In this document: in pieces, positions 8,503 to 16,741 of the stretch
Position numbering within the stretch: position 1 is the first letter of the stretch
How the letters are laid out: each line of letters opens with the position of its first letter
From: Streptacidiphilus fuscans
GTDB lineage: Bacteria > Actinomycetota > Actinomycetes > Streptomycetales > Streptomycetaceae
Reading direction: 5' to 3'
DNA length: 64,000 bases
NCBI RefSeq assembly: GCF_015690355.1
Contig: NZ_JADPRT010000013.1
Span: 124,001-188,000, forward strand
The notes under the pieces: model-generated
Told to the model about the DNA's origin: nothing
Database searches by the model: none
What the model saw: the letters and a program-made list of their open reading frames with translations, nothing else
Translations under genes and position numbers: made by a program

Positions 8503-9282
8503 ATCACCCGCGAAGCCGACACCCTCATCCACATCTCACCGCGCCACCTGGCCGGCACCGAGGGCCCAACACCGGTCCTGGAAGCCCTCACCGAGGACGG
8601 CTGGCTGCGCCACGACGTCGCCCACCCCGACCAGACCTTCCTCGCCACCCCCGACCACCGCTTCCGACTCGGGCTCGGACAGCTCGACCCAGGAGCCTGG
8701 TGGCGCCTGGCCGCCGCCCGCGAACCCCTCGCGGCACCGCAGTGGCAGGCCGGCTTCTCCAGGGACACCCCGCCCGAGCTGATCTGCGCCGTCACCGAGC
8801 AACTGCGCTACCACGGACACCAGATCGACTGGACCGGCGAGGCCCATCCCGCCCTCGCCGACGACCCGCTCGACCAGCACGCGATCCTGGCCGTCCTCCT
8901 CGACGCCGGGTGGTGGATGCAGCATGGTGCCGGAGCCGGGATCGCTGAGGCGGAGTCCCCGGACCGCCTGGCCCGCGCCGCGCTGCGGCCCACCGCGGAC
9001 CCTCTGGACCTGATGGGCCACCCCGCACTCGCCATCGAGGCCGGGCCCCGCGACGCCGGAATCCCGTACTGGCAGGCCCTGTTCACCACGACCACGCCCA
9101 CCGCGGTCGCCCTCGCCTTCACCCAGGCGCTCACCGACCCGACGCCGCTGCCCCGGGATCCGGACTGGCTCGACGAACGCCTCCTTACCCACCTCACCTC
9201 CCAGCAGGTCGTTCAGCCTCACGCCGCCGCCCCGGCCCGGCCGGCCGTCGCGTCGCCGCAGGGGCGCCGGGGGCACAGGTGA
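8503..9282 (+). CDS. DUF317-domain protein, apparent ATC start
   Basis: AAGGAG at 8488-8493 is followed after 9 bases by ATC 8503. Homologues of this family typically begin close to a DTLIHISPRHLAG-like segment, here at residues 6-18, so translation must start about here. The next in-frame ATG is at 8917, which would delete half the protein. The 259-residue product has two DUF317-type repeats, including VLEALTEDGW and VLAVLLDAGWW. The function of DUF317 is unknown. The stop overlaps the methyltransferase start as GTGA, so the gene is coupled to a DNA-modifying enzyme. Confidence 0.75.
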   Translation: MTREADTLIHISPRHLAGTEGPTPVLEALTEDGWLRHDVAHPDQTFLATPDHRFRLGLGQLDPGAWWRLAAAREPLAAPQWQAGFSRDTPPELICAVTEQLRYHGHQIDWTGEAHPALADDPLDQHAILAVLLDAGWWMQHGAGAGIAEAESPDRLARAALRPTADPLDLMGHPALAIEAGPRDAGIPYWQALFTTTTPTAVALAFTQALTDPTPLPRDPDWLDERLLTHLTSQQVVQPHAAAPARPAVASPQGRRGHR

Positions 9283-10784
9283 CCTGGCGCGATCCGCACA
9301 GGTTCTGGCCCCCGGAGGAGCTGGTGCCTCGCCTGTCCACGGCGGGCGACCTCAACTGGCCCGCCGACGGGCAGCGGCAGATGGGCCCGTGGAACCTCGA
9401 CGAGCTGACCGCCCTGGCCCACCCGTGGCCGGTCGAGTGGCTGTTCCCGCCACGCAAGGGCGACCCGCCCCGGATCGTCAACCTCTTCGCCGGGGCCGGA
9501 GGCTGGGAACAGTCCCTGTCCCTGCTGGACGGTCAGTTCGACGTGGTGGGCGTCGAGATCGGCTTCGACGCGGCAGCCACCGCGGTCGCGGCCGGTCGCC
9601 GCCGGATCGTCGCCGACGTCCGCACCCTCGACCCCACACACCCAGCCCTGGCATGGGTGCAGGGCCTGATCGTGTCCGCGCCCTGCCAGGTGTGGACACC
9701 GGCCGGGAAGAGGCAAGGTCACCAGGCGCGCAACATCGAACTGCTCATGGACGTCTTCACCCTCGCGTTCGAGGCGACGTTCGGGCACTGGCACGACGCC
9801 GGACCCTGCGACGACCCCGACACCTGCGGGGTCTGCTCCGCCCCGGCCTGGGACGGGTTCGCCGGCTTCACCGGCTCGCTTCTGACCCTGGACGAGGCCC
9901 GCTCGCCCATCGCGCAGATGACGGACGAGCGGATCGGATTGATCGCCGAGACGCTGATCTGGTCCCTCGCGCTCACCGCGCGCTACGACCAGCTGGACTG
10001 GCTGGCGATGGAGCAGTCCAGCGCCCTGCCCGAAGAGGTCCTACAGGCGCTGGCAGAAGAACTGCTTTGCGCGGACTGGTGCGACGTGCGCTGGCAGACG
10101 CTGGACGCCGTCGACTTCGGCCTCGCCTCGCGGCGCAAGCGCACCTTCCTGACCGGCGGGCGGCACATGAAGATCGACCTCGCAGCGATGGTGCCGAGTT
10201 CGCCTGTAGAGCCGATGACCGCGGCCCGCGCGCTGGGCTGGCCCGCGGGTATCCGGGTCAACACCCGCGGCAACAGGAAGACCAGCGGCGGCAACGAGTG
10301 GCCCGCTGACAGGCCCGCCATCGCCATCACCTCGAAGATGCGCGGCTGGTACCCGGCGGACGACCCCACGCATCGCTTCCCCGTGCCGCAGGGCGCCCTG
10401 CTGGTCGGGATGCCCGCCACCTACCCCTGGACCGGGTCCCGGTCCAGCGCCTACCAGCAGCTGGGCGACCTGGTCACCCCGCCCGTCGGCGCCGCCGTCC
10501 TCGGCCCGCTGGTCGGCCGCCAGTGGGAGGCCGCGGTCGCCGACTACCTGGCCGACCTGTACGGACCGCACAGCCGGGCACTGGCCGCCACCACCGCCCA
10601 ACCGGCCGCGCCCGTCCCGGTCCAGCGGCGCCGAGCGGCAGCCGCAGCCACATCAGCCGCCTCGCCAATGCTTCCCGGACTGGACGCCTGGTGCCCGGCC
10701 GCCTCCCCCATGCTGCCCGGCCTCGACCACTGGGCCCCCGTCAAGGCGCCTGCCGGCCAACGCCCGGCGCATCGTTCCCGCTGA
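9279..10784 (+). CDS. DNA (cytosine-5) methyltransferase
   Basis: This 501-residue protein starts at GTG 9279 in a GTGA overlap. It carries the C5-methyltransferase set: motif I NLFAGAGGWE (68-77), the catalytic SAPCQ (133-137, nucleophile Cys136), an EQSS in place of ENV in motif VI, and FGLASRRKRTF for motif VIII. Motif X is a variant, YQQLGDLVTPP. It should methylate cytosine in a short target using S-adenosylmethionine. No restriction partner is adjacent, so an orphan or protective role is likely. The C-terminus has a short duplicated peptide, SPMLPGLD, twice within about 20 residues, then a basic tail. Confidence 0.88.
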   Translation: MTWRDPHRFWPPEELVPRLSTAGDLNWPADGQRQMGPWNLDELTALAHPWPVEWLFPPRKGDPPRIVNLFAGAGGWEQSLSLLDGQFDVVGVEIGFDAAATAVAAGRRRIVADVRTLDPTHPALAWVQGLIVSAPCQVWTPAGKRQGHQARNIELLMDVFTLAFEATFGHWHDAGPCDDPDTCGVCSAPAWDGFAGFTGSLLTLDEARSPIAQMTDERIGLIAETLIWSLALTARYDQLDWLAMEQSSALPEEVLQALAEELLCADWCDVRWQTLDAVDFGLASRRKRTFLTGGRHMKIDLAAMVPSSPVEPMTAARALGWPAGIRVNTRGNRKTSGGNEWPADRPAIAITSKMRGWYPADDPTHRFPVPQGALLVGMPATYPWTGSRSSAYQQLGDLVTPPVGAAVLGPLVGRQWEAAVADYLADLYGPHSRALAATTAQPAAPVPVQRRRAAAAATSAASPMLPGLDAWCPAASPMLPGLDHWAPVKAPAGQRPAHRSR

Positions 10785-10846
10785 ACCTGGGCCCGCACGG
10801 CAATCCGTCGTTCTCCCCGTCCTTCTCACCTTGGAGGTCCGTTTCG

Positions 10847-11329
10847 ATGCGTGTCGACCACGCTCTGGTCCTGTCCCGTCTCGACCCGCTCGGCCAAGGC
10901 TCCGTCACCGGCCGCCAGCAGACCCTGCACCTTCCCGATGCGAAGGTCACGGTGATCGCCGAGCTGTCCCAGTCGATCGTCGCGGAGCACTACCACGGCG
11001 TCCGCGTCCGTATCGTCTCCCTCGACCACGGGCCGTTGGATGCCAACTGGTTCGGCTTCACCGAACACGACACCTTCACCGGCGCAGAGAAGTCCCTGGC
11101 CCACAGCGGGCGCGCGCAGGCCATCGACTCCTACAACCAGGACCGGGCCTTCCAGCCCGGCCGGTTCCACCCCGAGCAACTGCGCGCCGCCGTCCGCACC
11201 TACATCACCGCCTGCACCGGCATCGACCCCACCCCGGGCTGCGCCCCGAACCGCCGCAACGGCCAGGACAGGGCCGCCGCACCGGGCGCGCGCCCTGTCG
11301 CCAAGTCCGCTGCGCGCCCGCGCCGATGA
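10847..11329 (+). CDS. hypothetical protein
   Basis: This 160-residue protein starts at ATG 10847 after GGAGG (10833-10837). The first 125 residues alternate strands and helices (MRVDHALVLSRLDPLG, VTVIAELSQSI, VRVRIVSLDHGPL). A conserved-looking NWFGFTEHDTF segment follows, and the tail is basic and disordered. I do not recognise the family. It follows the C5 methyltransferase by 62 bases and overlaps the next gene as ATGA, so it is a normal member of the operon. Confidence 0.75.
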   Translation: MRVDHALVLSRLDPLGQGSVTGRQQTLHLPDAKVTVIAELSQSIVAEHYHGVRVRIVSLDHGPLDANWFGFTEHDTFTGAEKSLAHSGRAQAIDSYNQDRAFQPGRFHPEQLRAAVRTYITACTGIDPTPGCAPNRRNGQDRAAAPGARPVAKSAARPRR

Positions 11330-12606
11330 CCACCCCGAACGGCGACGGAGGTCCCCCGGTCACACCCACCCCCACCCCCCGACCGCCGGCCCTGGCGTCA
11401 GGCCGGACCGGCTTCCCCTTCGAGGTCGCGGCCCGGCTGGACGGCTGGAGCGTCCACACCACGCCCACCGCAGAACTGCTGCGCGGCCCGCACGGGGTCG
11501 ACCTGGCCATGACGCCGCTGACGCGCCGACCCGGCTGGCGCGTCCACCCCGTCTTCTCCCAGCCTGCTCTCGGCCGCGTCGCCGCCCGCCCGGCACTCCC
11601 GCCGGCGATCCACGTCGAAGACCGCGACCCCGCGCGCGCCGCCTCCCGGATCGCCCGCAGGCTCCTGCCGCACGCCGAACTGGCCGTCTACGTGCGGCGG
11701 CTGGACCTGCTGCTCGACGCCGTCACGCAGGCCGCGGCCCGCTCCCGACGGGCCCACGAGACCGATGGCCCCACCCAGCGCGCGGGGGGCGAGGGCTACG
11801 CCGCGGCGTGGCCGTACCTGGAGTACGTCCTCGACCATCTCGCCCCGGTGCTCGACCGCATCCGACTGCTCGGTCCCGAGGCGGCCATGCGCGATCCGCG
11901 GCTCTGGATGGCGTTCCCGGCCCTGCACGACATGCGTGACCTTCTGATGGCAGGTCGGGCATTGCGGCACCGCTTCGAGGCTGTCGACACTGCGCTCCTG
12001 CCCGACCACCCGCGCACCCCGGAGGTCCGCGAGCGGGCCCGCCTCAGGCGTGCCCAGGACGCCGTCCCGCTGCTGGACCGTCTCCATGCCGACGCCGAGG
12101 ATTTCGCCCGCCTCGCCCGCGCCGTCGCCATCCCGAGCGAGCACACGCATTGCGGCCTGCACACACCCCACACGCTTGGCTGGGAGTGGCTCCTCGCCCA
12201 GGGACCGCAGGCCCCCTTCAGCGACCATCACGTCGCGGACCTGCTCAGCCGCCGGGCCCCGTTGACCGTGCTGGCCACCGCGCCCACCCCGCCCGGATGG
12301 GACGGCGGGCTACCCGGGACCGCGATCGTCGCCCGCACCGAGACCGGCGAGCATCTCGCCCTCCACGTGCGACCCGACCACTCGGGTGAGACCGCGCTGT
12401 GGCACGCCACAAACCGCACCCTCGACTCGGCCGCCCGCGTCCTCCACCAGCGTTTCGACGCCGACCATCACCTGCTCGCGGACCAAGCCCGCGACGCCGG
12501 CGCCCGGCTCGCCCGCCCCGGCCTGACCCCCCTCCCTGCCCGGCGCGCTCCCCGCCTCGTCATCACCGCCACGCCGCCCATCACGCGGTCGGGGAGGCGC
12601 CGTTGA
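11326..12606 (+). CDS. hypothetical protein
   Basis: This 426-residue protein starts at ATG 11326 in an ATGA overlap. After a Pro/Thr-rich leader it has a GFPFEVAARLDGWSVH segment, then a strand-rich part. A large helical middle follows (LPHAELAVYVRRLDLLLDAV and a segment rich in Asp-His-Leu). A Cys/His cluster (HTHCGLHTPH) near residue 280 could bind a metal. No catalytic motif is recognised. The length and regular GC3 pattern support a real gene of unknown function in the element operon. Confidence 0.75.
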   Translation: MTTPNGDGGPPVTPTPTPRPPALASGRTGFPFEVAARLDGWSVHTTPTAELLRGPHGVDLAMTPLTRRPGWRVHPVFSQPALGRVAARPALPPAIHVEDRDPARAASRIARRLLPHAELAVYVRRLDLLLDAVTQAAARSRRAHETDGPTQRAGGEGYAAAWPYLEYVLDHLAPVLDRIRLLGPEAAMRDPRLWMAFPALHDMRDLLMAGRALRHRFEAVDTALLPDHPRTPEVRERARLRRAQDAVPLLDRLHADAEDFARLARAVAIPSEHTHCGLHTPHTLGWEWLLAQGPQAPFSDHHVADLLSRRAPLTVLATAPTPPGWDGGLPGTAIVARTETGEHLALHVRPDHSGETALWHATNRTLDSAARVLHQRFDADHHLLADQARDAGARLARPGLTPLPARRAPRLVITATPPITRSGRRR

Positions 12607-12821
12607 CCCCCACTCCGGATGACACCGGCCGGGTCGAGACGGGCCAACTGCCGGTGCGGCGCCTCGGCGACCAGTGGGTGCTCCTCGGCCGAACCGGCCA
12701 TCTGCCGGTCACCGACCCCGGCACCGCACGGGAGTTGGACGCGCTCACCGCAGCGCTGGCCGCGGCCGACCGCGCCATCGCTGCGAAGCAGAACTCGAAG
12801 TCGCGGCGGTCGGCGCGATGA
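12603..12821 (+). CDS. small hypothetical protein
   Basis: The start is TTG 12603, overlapping the upstream stop as TTGA; the 72-residue product ends by overlapping the next ATG. It reads as a short beta hairpin (QLPVRRLGDQWVLLGRTG) followed by an amphipathic helix (ARELDALTAALAAADRAI) and a basic tail. Coupling on both sides makes it very likely to be translated. Function unknown. Confidence 0.7.
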   Translation: MTPTPDDTGRVETGQLPVRRLGDQWVLLGRTGHLPVTDPGTARELDALTAALAAADRAIAAKQNSKSRRSAR

Positions 12822-13918
12822 CCGGCGCCCGCCAGAACGCCCCGGCTCAGCAGGTGGTGGAGGGGCCGGATCCGGTGGTGCTGGCCGAGCAGGCGCTGCT
12901 CGGCGCGCTGCTGCTCGACCCGCACCAGACCGGCCAGGTGCACCAGTGGCTGGCCGCCCGCCACTTCTACCGCGACGCCCACCGGGCGCTCTACCAGGCG
13001 CTGGTGGACCAGTACCGGGCCGGCCACCCGGCACTCGGCCACCAGCCCAGCAAGCAAGACGCGCTGGCATGGCTGACCGACGCCACCGCCGAGGCGCAAC
13101 GGGCGGCGCGGGGAATCACCCCTTCCTACCCGCACACCCTGGCCGCCGCCTGCCCCCGAAGCGACCACGCCGCAGTGTACGGGCGGATGGTGGTCGAGGC
13201 CGCCCTGCAGCGCACCGTCGCGGAGCACGCCACCCGCATGCTCGAAAGCGCCCGCGCGGCGCTCCACTCCGGCGGTGAGACCCGGACCCTGCTCACCCAC
13301 CTGGACATCCTCACCGACGTCCTGGACCAGCTCGCCCGCCTCACCGGCACTCCCGGCACCAGCCAGCCCTGCGGTCCCGCAGCCGCCGATCCCCTCCCCT
13401 CGCCCGCCGACGGCGTGGCGGACCAGTTGGGGCAGGACGTGCTCGCAGAAGAGGAGCTGCTGGTCGCCTCGCTGCTGCAAACACCGCAGGTGATCGGCGA
13501 GATGGCGGTGTGGCTGCGTCCCGCCGACTTCGCGGACACCGCACTCGGTGCCGTGTTCGCTGTTCTGGTCGGCCTGCACCGACGCGGCGACGCGATCGAC
13601 CCGGTGACGCTGCTGTGGGAGGCCCGAAGGCGCGGACTGCTCGCCGACCAGGTGGTCACCGCGGAGCGGATCCTGCGTCTCGCGCCCGGGCCCGGTGACC
13701 CGCTGTTCGGCGGCGAGATCGTCGCCCGCCGCGCCCTGGCACGGACCGCCGCCGGGGCCGCGCGGCAGGTCCGCGACCTCACGGTGACGCTGCCGCCGAA
13801 CCGGCTCGTCCCCCGCGCGCTCGCACTGCTCGCCCCGGTCCAACAGGCCCGCCAGCGCTGGCAGCAGGCCACCGCACCCCCGACCGAGACCGTGCGGTCC
13901 TTCCGCGCCCGCCGCTGA
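12818..13918 (+). CDS. protein with two DnaB-helicase N-terminal-like domains, no ATPase
   Basis: The start is ATG 12818 in an ATGA overlap, giving 366 residues. Residues about 20-70 (LAEQALLGALLLDP, then WLAARHFYRDAHRALYQAL) match the helical N-terminal domain of replicative helicase DnaB, which mediates hexamer and primase contacts. A second, weaker copy lies at about 205-270 (EEELLVASLLQTP, WLRPADF, GDAIDPVTLLWEARRRG). No Walker motifs follow, so it cannot be a helicase by itself. It may dock to the host DnaB or to a primase to steer replication of the element (inference). Confidence 0.75.
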   Translation: MTGARQNAPAQQVVEGPDPVVLAEQALLGALLLDPHQTGQVHQWLAARHFYRDAHRALYQALVDQYRAGHPALGHQPSKQDALAWLTDATAEAQRAARGITPSYPHTLAAACPRSDHAAVYGRMVVEAALQRTVAEHATRMLESARAALHSGGETRTLLTHLDILTDVLDQLARLTGTPGTSQPCGPAAADPLPSPADGVADQLGQDVLAEEELLVASLLQTPQVIGEMAVWLRPADFADTALGAVFAVLVGLHRRGDAIDPVTLLWEARRRGLLADQVVTAERILRLAPGPGDPLFGGEIVARRALARTAAGAARQVRDLTVTLPPNRLVPRALALLAPVQQARQRWQQATAPPTETVRSFRARR

Positions 13919-13970
13919 CCGCTGCCCGCCCGCACCCGTCCCGACACCCCGCTGGGAGACCCACCTACCC

Positions 13971-14738
13971 GTGCCCCGCCCCGAACGCACCTTTCCCTTC
14001 CACCAGTTGGACCGGCTCGAACCCGCCGACCAGGAGTCCGCCGACGCCTTCGACCGGCTCACCTGGATCTCGGACTGCCTCGCTGTCCTCGCCCACCGCG
14101 AGCAGACGATCCGGCAGCCGGCACCTGGGCCCGAGCAGCCGGTCCTCTTCGACAGCACCACCGTCGAGGTCCCCGTCACACTGACGGCAGCGATCCTCTA
14201 CGACACCAGCGCGATCTACGGCGGTCCCGGCGTCGCCGACCTGGTGGCCGCCCACCTGCACCGGAACCCGAGCGCAGGGACTTTCCGGCTGCGCGCCGAG
14301 CGGGTGCCGACGCCGGCACTCGCCAAGCGGTGGCTCGCAGGGCAGGGCGTGGACCCGACCGCCCTCACCGAGGTGACCAGGCGACGGCGCGTCACCGACC
14401 GGGCCAGCCTCGCCGCCGAGCAGCGCATCGCAGGCGACCTCAGTGGCCGCTACGAGGTGATCGACCACTACACGCACGAGAACGGCCCCGTCTACGTCCT
14501 CTACCGTGACCGCCAGCCCGGAGTCTTGGCGCCCTACCTCCCGCACGCCGAGATCCCCGAGCCCGCCGACTCCCCACTCGACTACCGCGTCCGCGAGGCA
14601 CGATTCGACACCCCGGCCGATGCCGCCAGGTGGCACCTGGACGACTTCCCGTCGACCGCGGCCGTCGTCACCGTCCACCCCGCCGCGACCAGCGCGAGGT
14701 CCGGGACGGCCCCGGCGCGGCGCCGGCCGCGTCGCTGA
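13971..14738 (+). CDS. hypothetical protein
   Basis: The start is GTG 13971; GGGAG lies about 13 bases upstream, a long spacing. The 255-residue protein has an N-terminal helix-turn-helix-like helical part (FHQLDRLEPADQESADAFDRL), a mixed middle, and a segment YEVIDHYTHENGPVYVLYRD that looks like a beta hairpin. The C-terminal tail is Ala/Arg-rich. I do not recognise the family. It sits directly before a DUF317 gene, as do other unknown small proteins in this operon. Confidence 0.7.
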   Translation: MPRPERTFPFHQLDRLEPADQESADAFDRLTWISDCLAVLAHREQTIRQPAPGPEQPVLFDSTTVEVPVTLTAAILYDTSAIYGGPGVADLVAAHLHRNPSAGTFRLRAERVPTPALAKRWLAGQGVDPTALTEVTRRRRVTDRASLAAEQRIAGDLSGRYEVIDHYTHENGPVYVLYRDRQPGVLAPYLPHAEIPEPADSPLDYRVREARFDTPADAARWHLDDFPSTAAVVTVHPAATSARSGTAPARRRPRR

Positions 14739-14766
14739 ACTCCGCACCGTCGAAGGGACCTCACGC

Positions 14767-15540
14767 TTGACCGTCACCCCCGCGAACACACCCCCAGCCG
14801 AACCCCCGGAGCACGGGCGCCGCTACCTCGTGGCGCCCCGCTATCTGGCCGGACACGGCGACCAGCCCGAGCAGGCCCTCGCGCCCCTGCTGGAGGCGGG
14901 CTGGACACCGGTCAGTGACATCGCCCTGGACGGGCTGACGCTGCTGTCCCCGGACCTGAACACCCTGATGCGGTATCGGCCCGAGGACCGGATCTTCCCC
15001 GCCTGGACCGTCTACGACTTCGCCCCGACCAGGGCGGGCGGTCCGGTGTGGACGGCCACATTCACCTGGGACACCCCGACCGAGATCCTCACCGGCTTCA
15101 CCACCGCACTTGCCCGCCCCCAGGACACACCCGAGCCGCCGAGCGAGGATCCGTTCGCGGCATTCGGCGAGGCGGGCTGGACCTTGCACCGCGGCCTGCT
15201 CGGCACCCTCTACACCGACTACCGCTTCCTCGCCGACGCCCACCGGCGCCACCGCGTCGACGAGGAACGGGAGATGGCCCACCTGGACGAGACCTGGCTG
15301 GTCACCGCGCCTGGCGCCCACGGCTCGTGGTTCGCCACCGCGACCCGCGCCACCCCGGTGAGGTTGCTGTCTGCTCTCGCAGCCGCGACGCTCGACCCCC
15401 GCCCCGCCCTCCGCACCAGCCTCACCGGCGTCGCCCACCAAGCCCAGATCACCGCCCTGCCCCACACCCGCGTCCCGCCCAAGCCTCCGGCCAGCAACGT
15501 CCGAGGCCACGGGGCGGCGCGGCGCACGGGCCGCCGCTGA
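14767..15540 (+). CDS. DUF317-domain protein
   Basis: The start is TTG 14767, 8 bases after AAGGGA (14753-14758); 257 residues. Two DUF317 modules are visible. The first begins YLVAPRYLAGHGDQ and runs to WTATFTWDTPTEILTGFTTAL. The second begins FGEAGWTLHRG and ends at WFATATRATPVRLLSALAAATLDP. The arrangement of paired repeats is the same as in the DUF317 genes at 3408 and 8503. The role is unknown; in Streptomyces these proteins cluster with conjugation and replication genes of integrative elements. Confidence 0.8.
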   Translation: MTVTPANTPPAEPPEHGRRYLVAPRYLAGHGDQPEQALAPLLEAGWTPVSDIALDGLTLLSPDLNTLMRYRPEDRIFPAWTVYDFAPTRAGGPVWTATFTWDTPTEILTGFTTALARPQDTPEPPSEDPFAAFGEAGWTLHRGLLGTLYTDYRFLADAHRRHRVDEEREMAHLDETWLVTAPGAHGSWFATATRATPVRLLSALAAATLDPRPALRTSLTGVAHQAQITALPHTRVPPKPPASNVRGHGAARRTGRR

Positions 15541-15572
15541 CCGCCAGCCCCACCGATGCCCGGGAGTCGAAC

Positions 15573-16121
15573 CTGCCCGCAACCGATCCAGTCTTGCTCG
15601 CACTGGGCAGTCGCGTGGCCGACGCCGCCGACCTGCCCAGCTTGCGGCTGCGCCCTGTCCTTGATCTGCCCACCGTGACCGCGGACCTGGCCGTCGTTCT
15701 CGACCTCGCCGGGCGCGCTGGCGATGCCGTCATCGAACTCACCAGGCGCATCCCCTCCACCCCCGCGCTCCCCCAGCTCCTTACGGCCATCGCCACCGGT
15801 GCGCACGTCACCGAACTACTCACCACGGCCGGAGCCCACCTCAGCCGCGTCGCCGCCACCTTCGCCACTCCCGCCCGCGAGCGGTCCGAGGACGACACGC
15901 CCGTCGGCGTGCATACGGCCCTCGCCCGCGACTGCCTTCAGGACTGCGCCACGCTCCTGACCATCCAGCACGACCGACCAACCGCCCCGGACCGGCAGCA
16001 ATCGAGCGCCGCCGTCCGGCGCTCCCCCGCTCTGCCGCCCACCTCCGTCCACTACCAGTCCGCTACGGCTGCCGTCTCGGAGCGCTCCGCCGCGGTGCTG
16101 CCGTTCCGCCGCCGCCCCTGA
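15573..16121 (+). CDS. hypothetical helical protein, apparent CTG start
   Basis: GGGAG (15562-15566) is followed after 6 bases by CTG 15573, giving a product that begins MPATDPVLLALGSRVADAAD. No ATG or GTG lies nearby in frame. Another CTG overlaps the upstream stop at 15537, and a TTG without a clear RBS lies about 20 bases further on. The 182-residue protein is helical, with a repeated Leu-Ala pattern (ATGAHVTELLTTAGAHLSRVAATF), and ends in a disordered tail. Its composition resembles the following two genes, so these may be one small family. Confidence 0.6.
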   Translation: MPATDPVLLALGSRVADAADLPSLRLRPVLDLPTVTADLAVVLDLAGRAGDAVIELTRRIPSTPALPQLLTAIATGAHVTELLTTAGAHLSRVAATFATPARERSEDDTPVGVHTALARDCLQDCATLLTIQHDRPTAPDRQQSSAAVRRSPALPPTSVHYQSATAAVSERSAAVLPFRRRP

Positions 16122-16143
16122 CACCACCCCACCAGGAGGAACC

Positions 16144-16692
16144 CTGACGGACACCGAGGAAGAAGAGGCCCACGTTCTTGGCGTGCTCGCCGACTGGGCC
16201 GACGACTGCAACCGCGACCTGACGGCCATGTCGCACCGCACCGCCGACCCCAGTACGCGGTGGCCGGACCCGGGCAGCCTGACCGCATACGCAATGGCGA
16301 TGCAGCACATCACCGAGCTGGTCACCGCCGTCGCCGCCCACCGGCGGCACGAGACCACCGTCGTCGCCGCCAAGCGCTCCACGGCATGTCTGCACCTCGG
16401 CCACGCCGGCACCTCTCTGGCCTGGGGGCTGCGCAAGCTCGCCCCCATCTTCCCCACCCCGCAGCAATCGGCGGCCGTCATCGAAGCCCCGGCAGCCATG
16501 CGACTGCGCCTCATCACCGCCGAAGCCCTGCGCACCGCTGCCCGCCACCTCGCCGACGCCGCCACCCAACTGCGCACCGCCCAACACACCCTGCACGCCT
16601 CCCCTACCATCCCGGGGCCGAGGTCACGGCAGCCAGCACGCACACCCGCCGGGCCCGCGCGGCCGAACAGCCCCAAGCGCACGGCACGTTGA
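16144..16692 (+). CDS. hypothetical helical protein, apparent CTG start
   Basis: The strongest RBS of the region, AGGAGG (16134-16139), is followed after 4 bases by CTG 16144. The first alternative, GTG 16183, has no RBS and would remove an acidic N-terminus (TDTEEEEAHVLGVLADWADD). The 182-residue product is helical and resembles the proteins encoded before and after it (HLGHAGTSLAWGLRKLA here, HLGFGLEHLAWARRE in the next). The function is unknown. Confidence 0.65.
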   Translation: MTDTEEEEAHVLGVLADWADDCNRDLTAMSHRTADPSTRWPDPGSLTAYAMAMQHITELVTAVAAHRRHETTVVAAKRSTACLHLGHAGTSLAWGLRKLAPIFPTPQQSAAVIEAPAAMRLRLITAEALRTAARHLADAATQLRTAQHTLHASPTIPGPRSRQPARTPAGPARPNSPKRTAR

Positions 16693-16741
16693 CCACACCG
16701 CCCCACATGCATCCACCCGTTCCGAAGTGTTGGAGTCGCCC

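Noticed and set aside
15555-15585. tRNA-like T-arm text (complement of CCCGGGAGTCGAACCTGC)
   Set aside because: The arms do not pair as a T-stem needs and no acceptor or anticodon arm follows.
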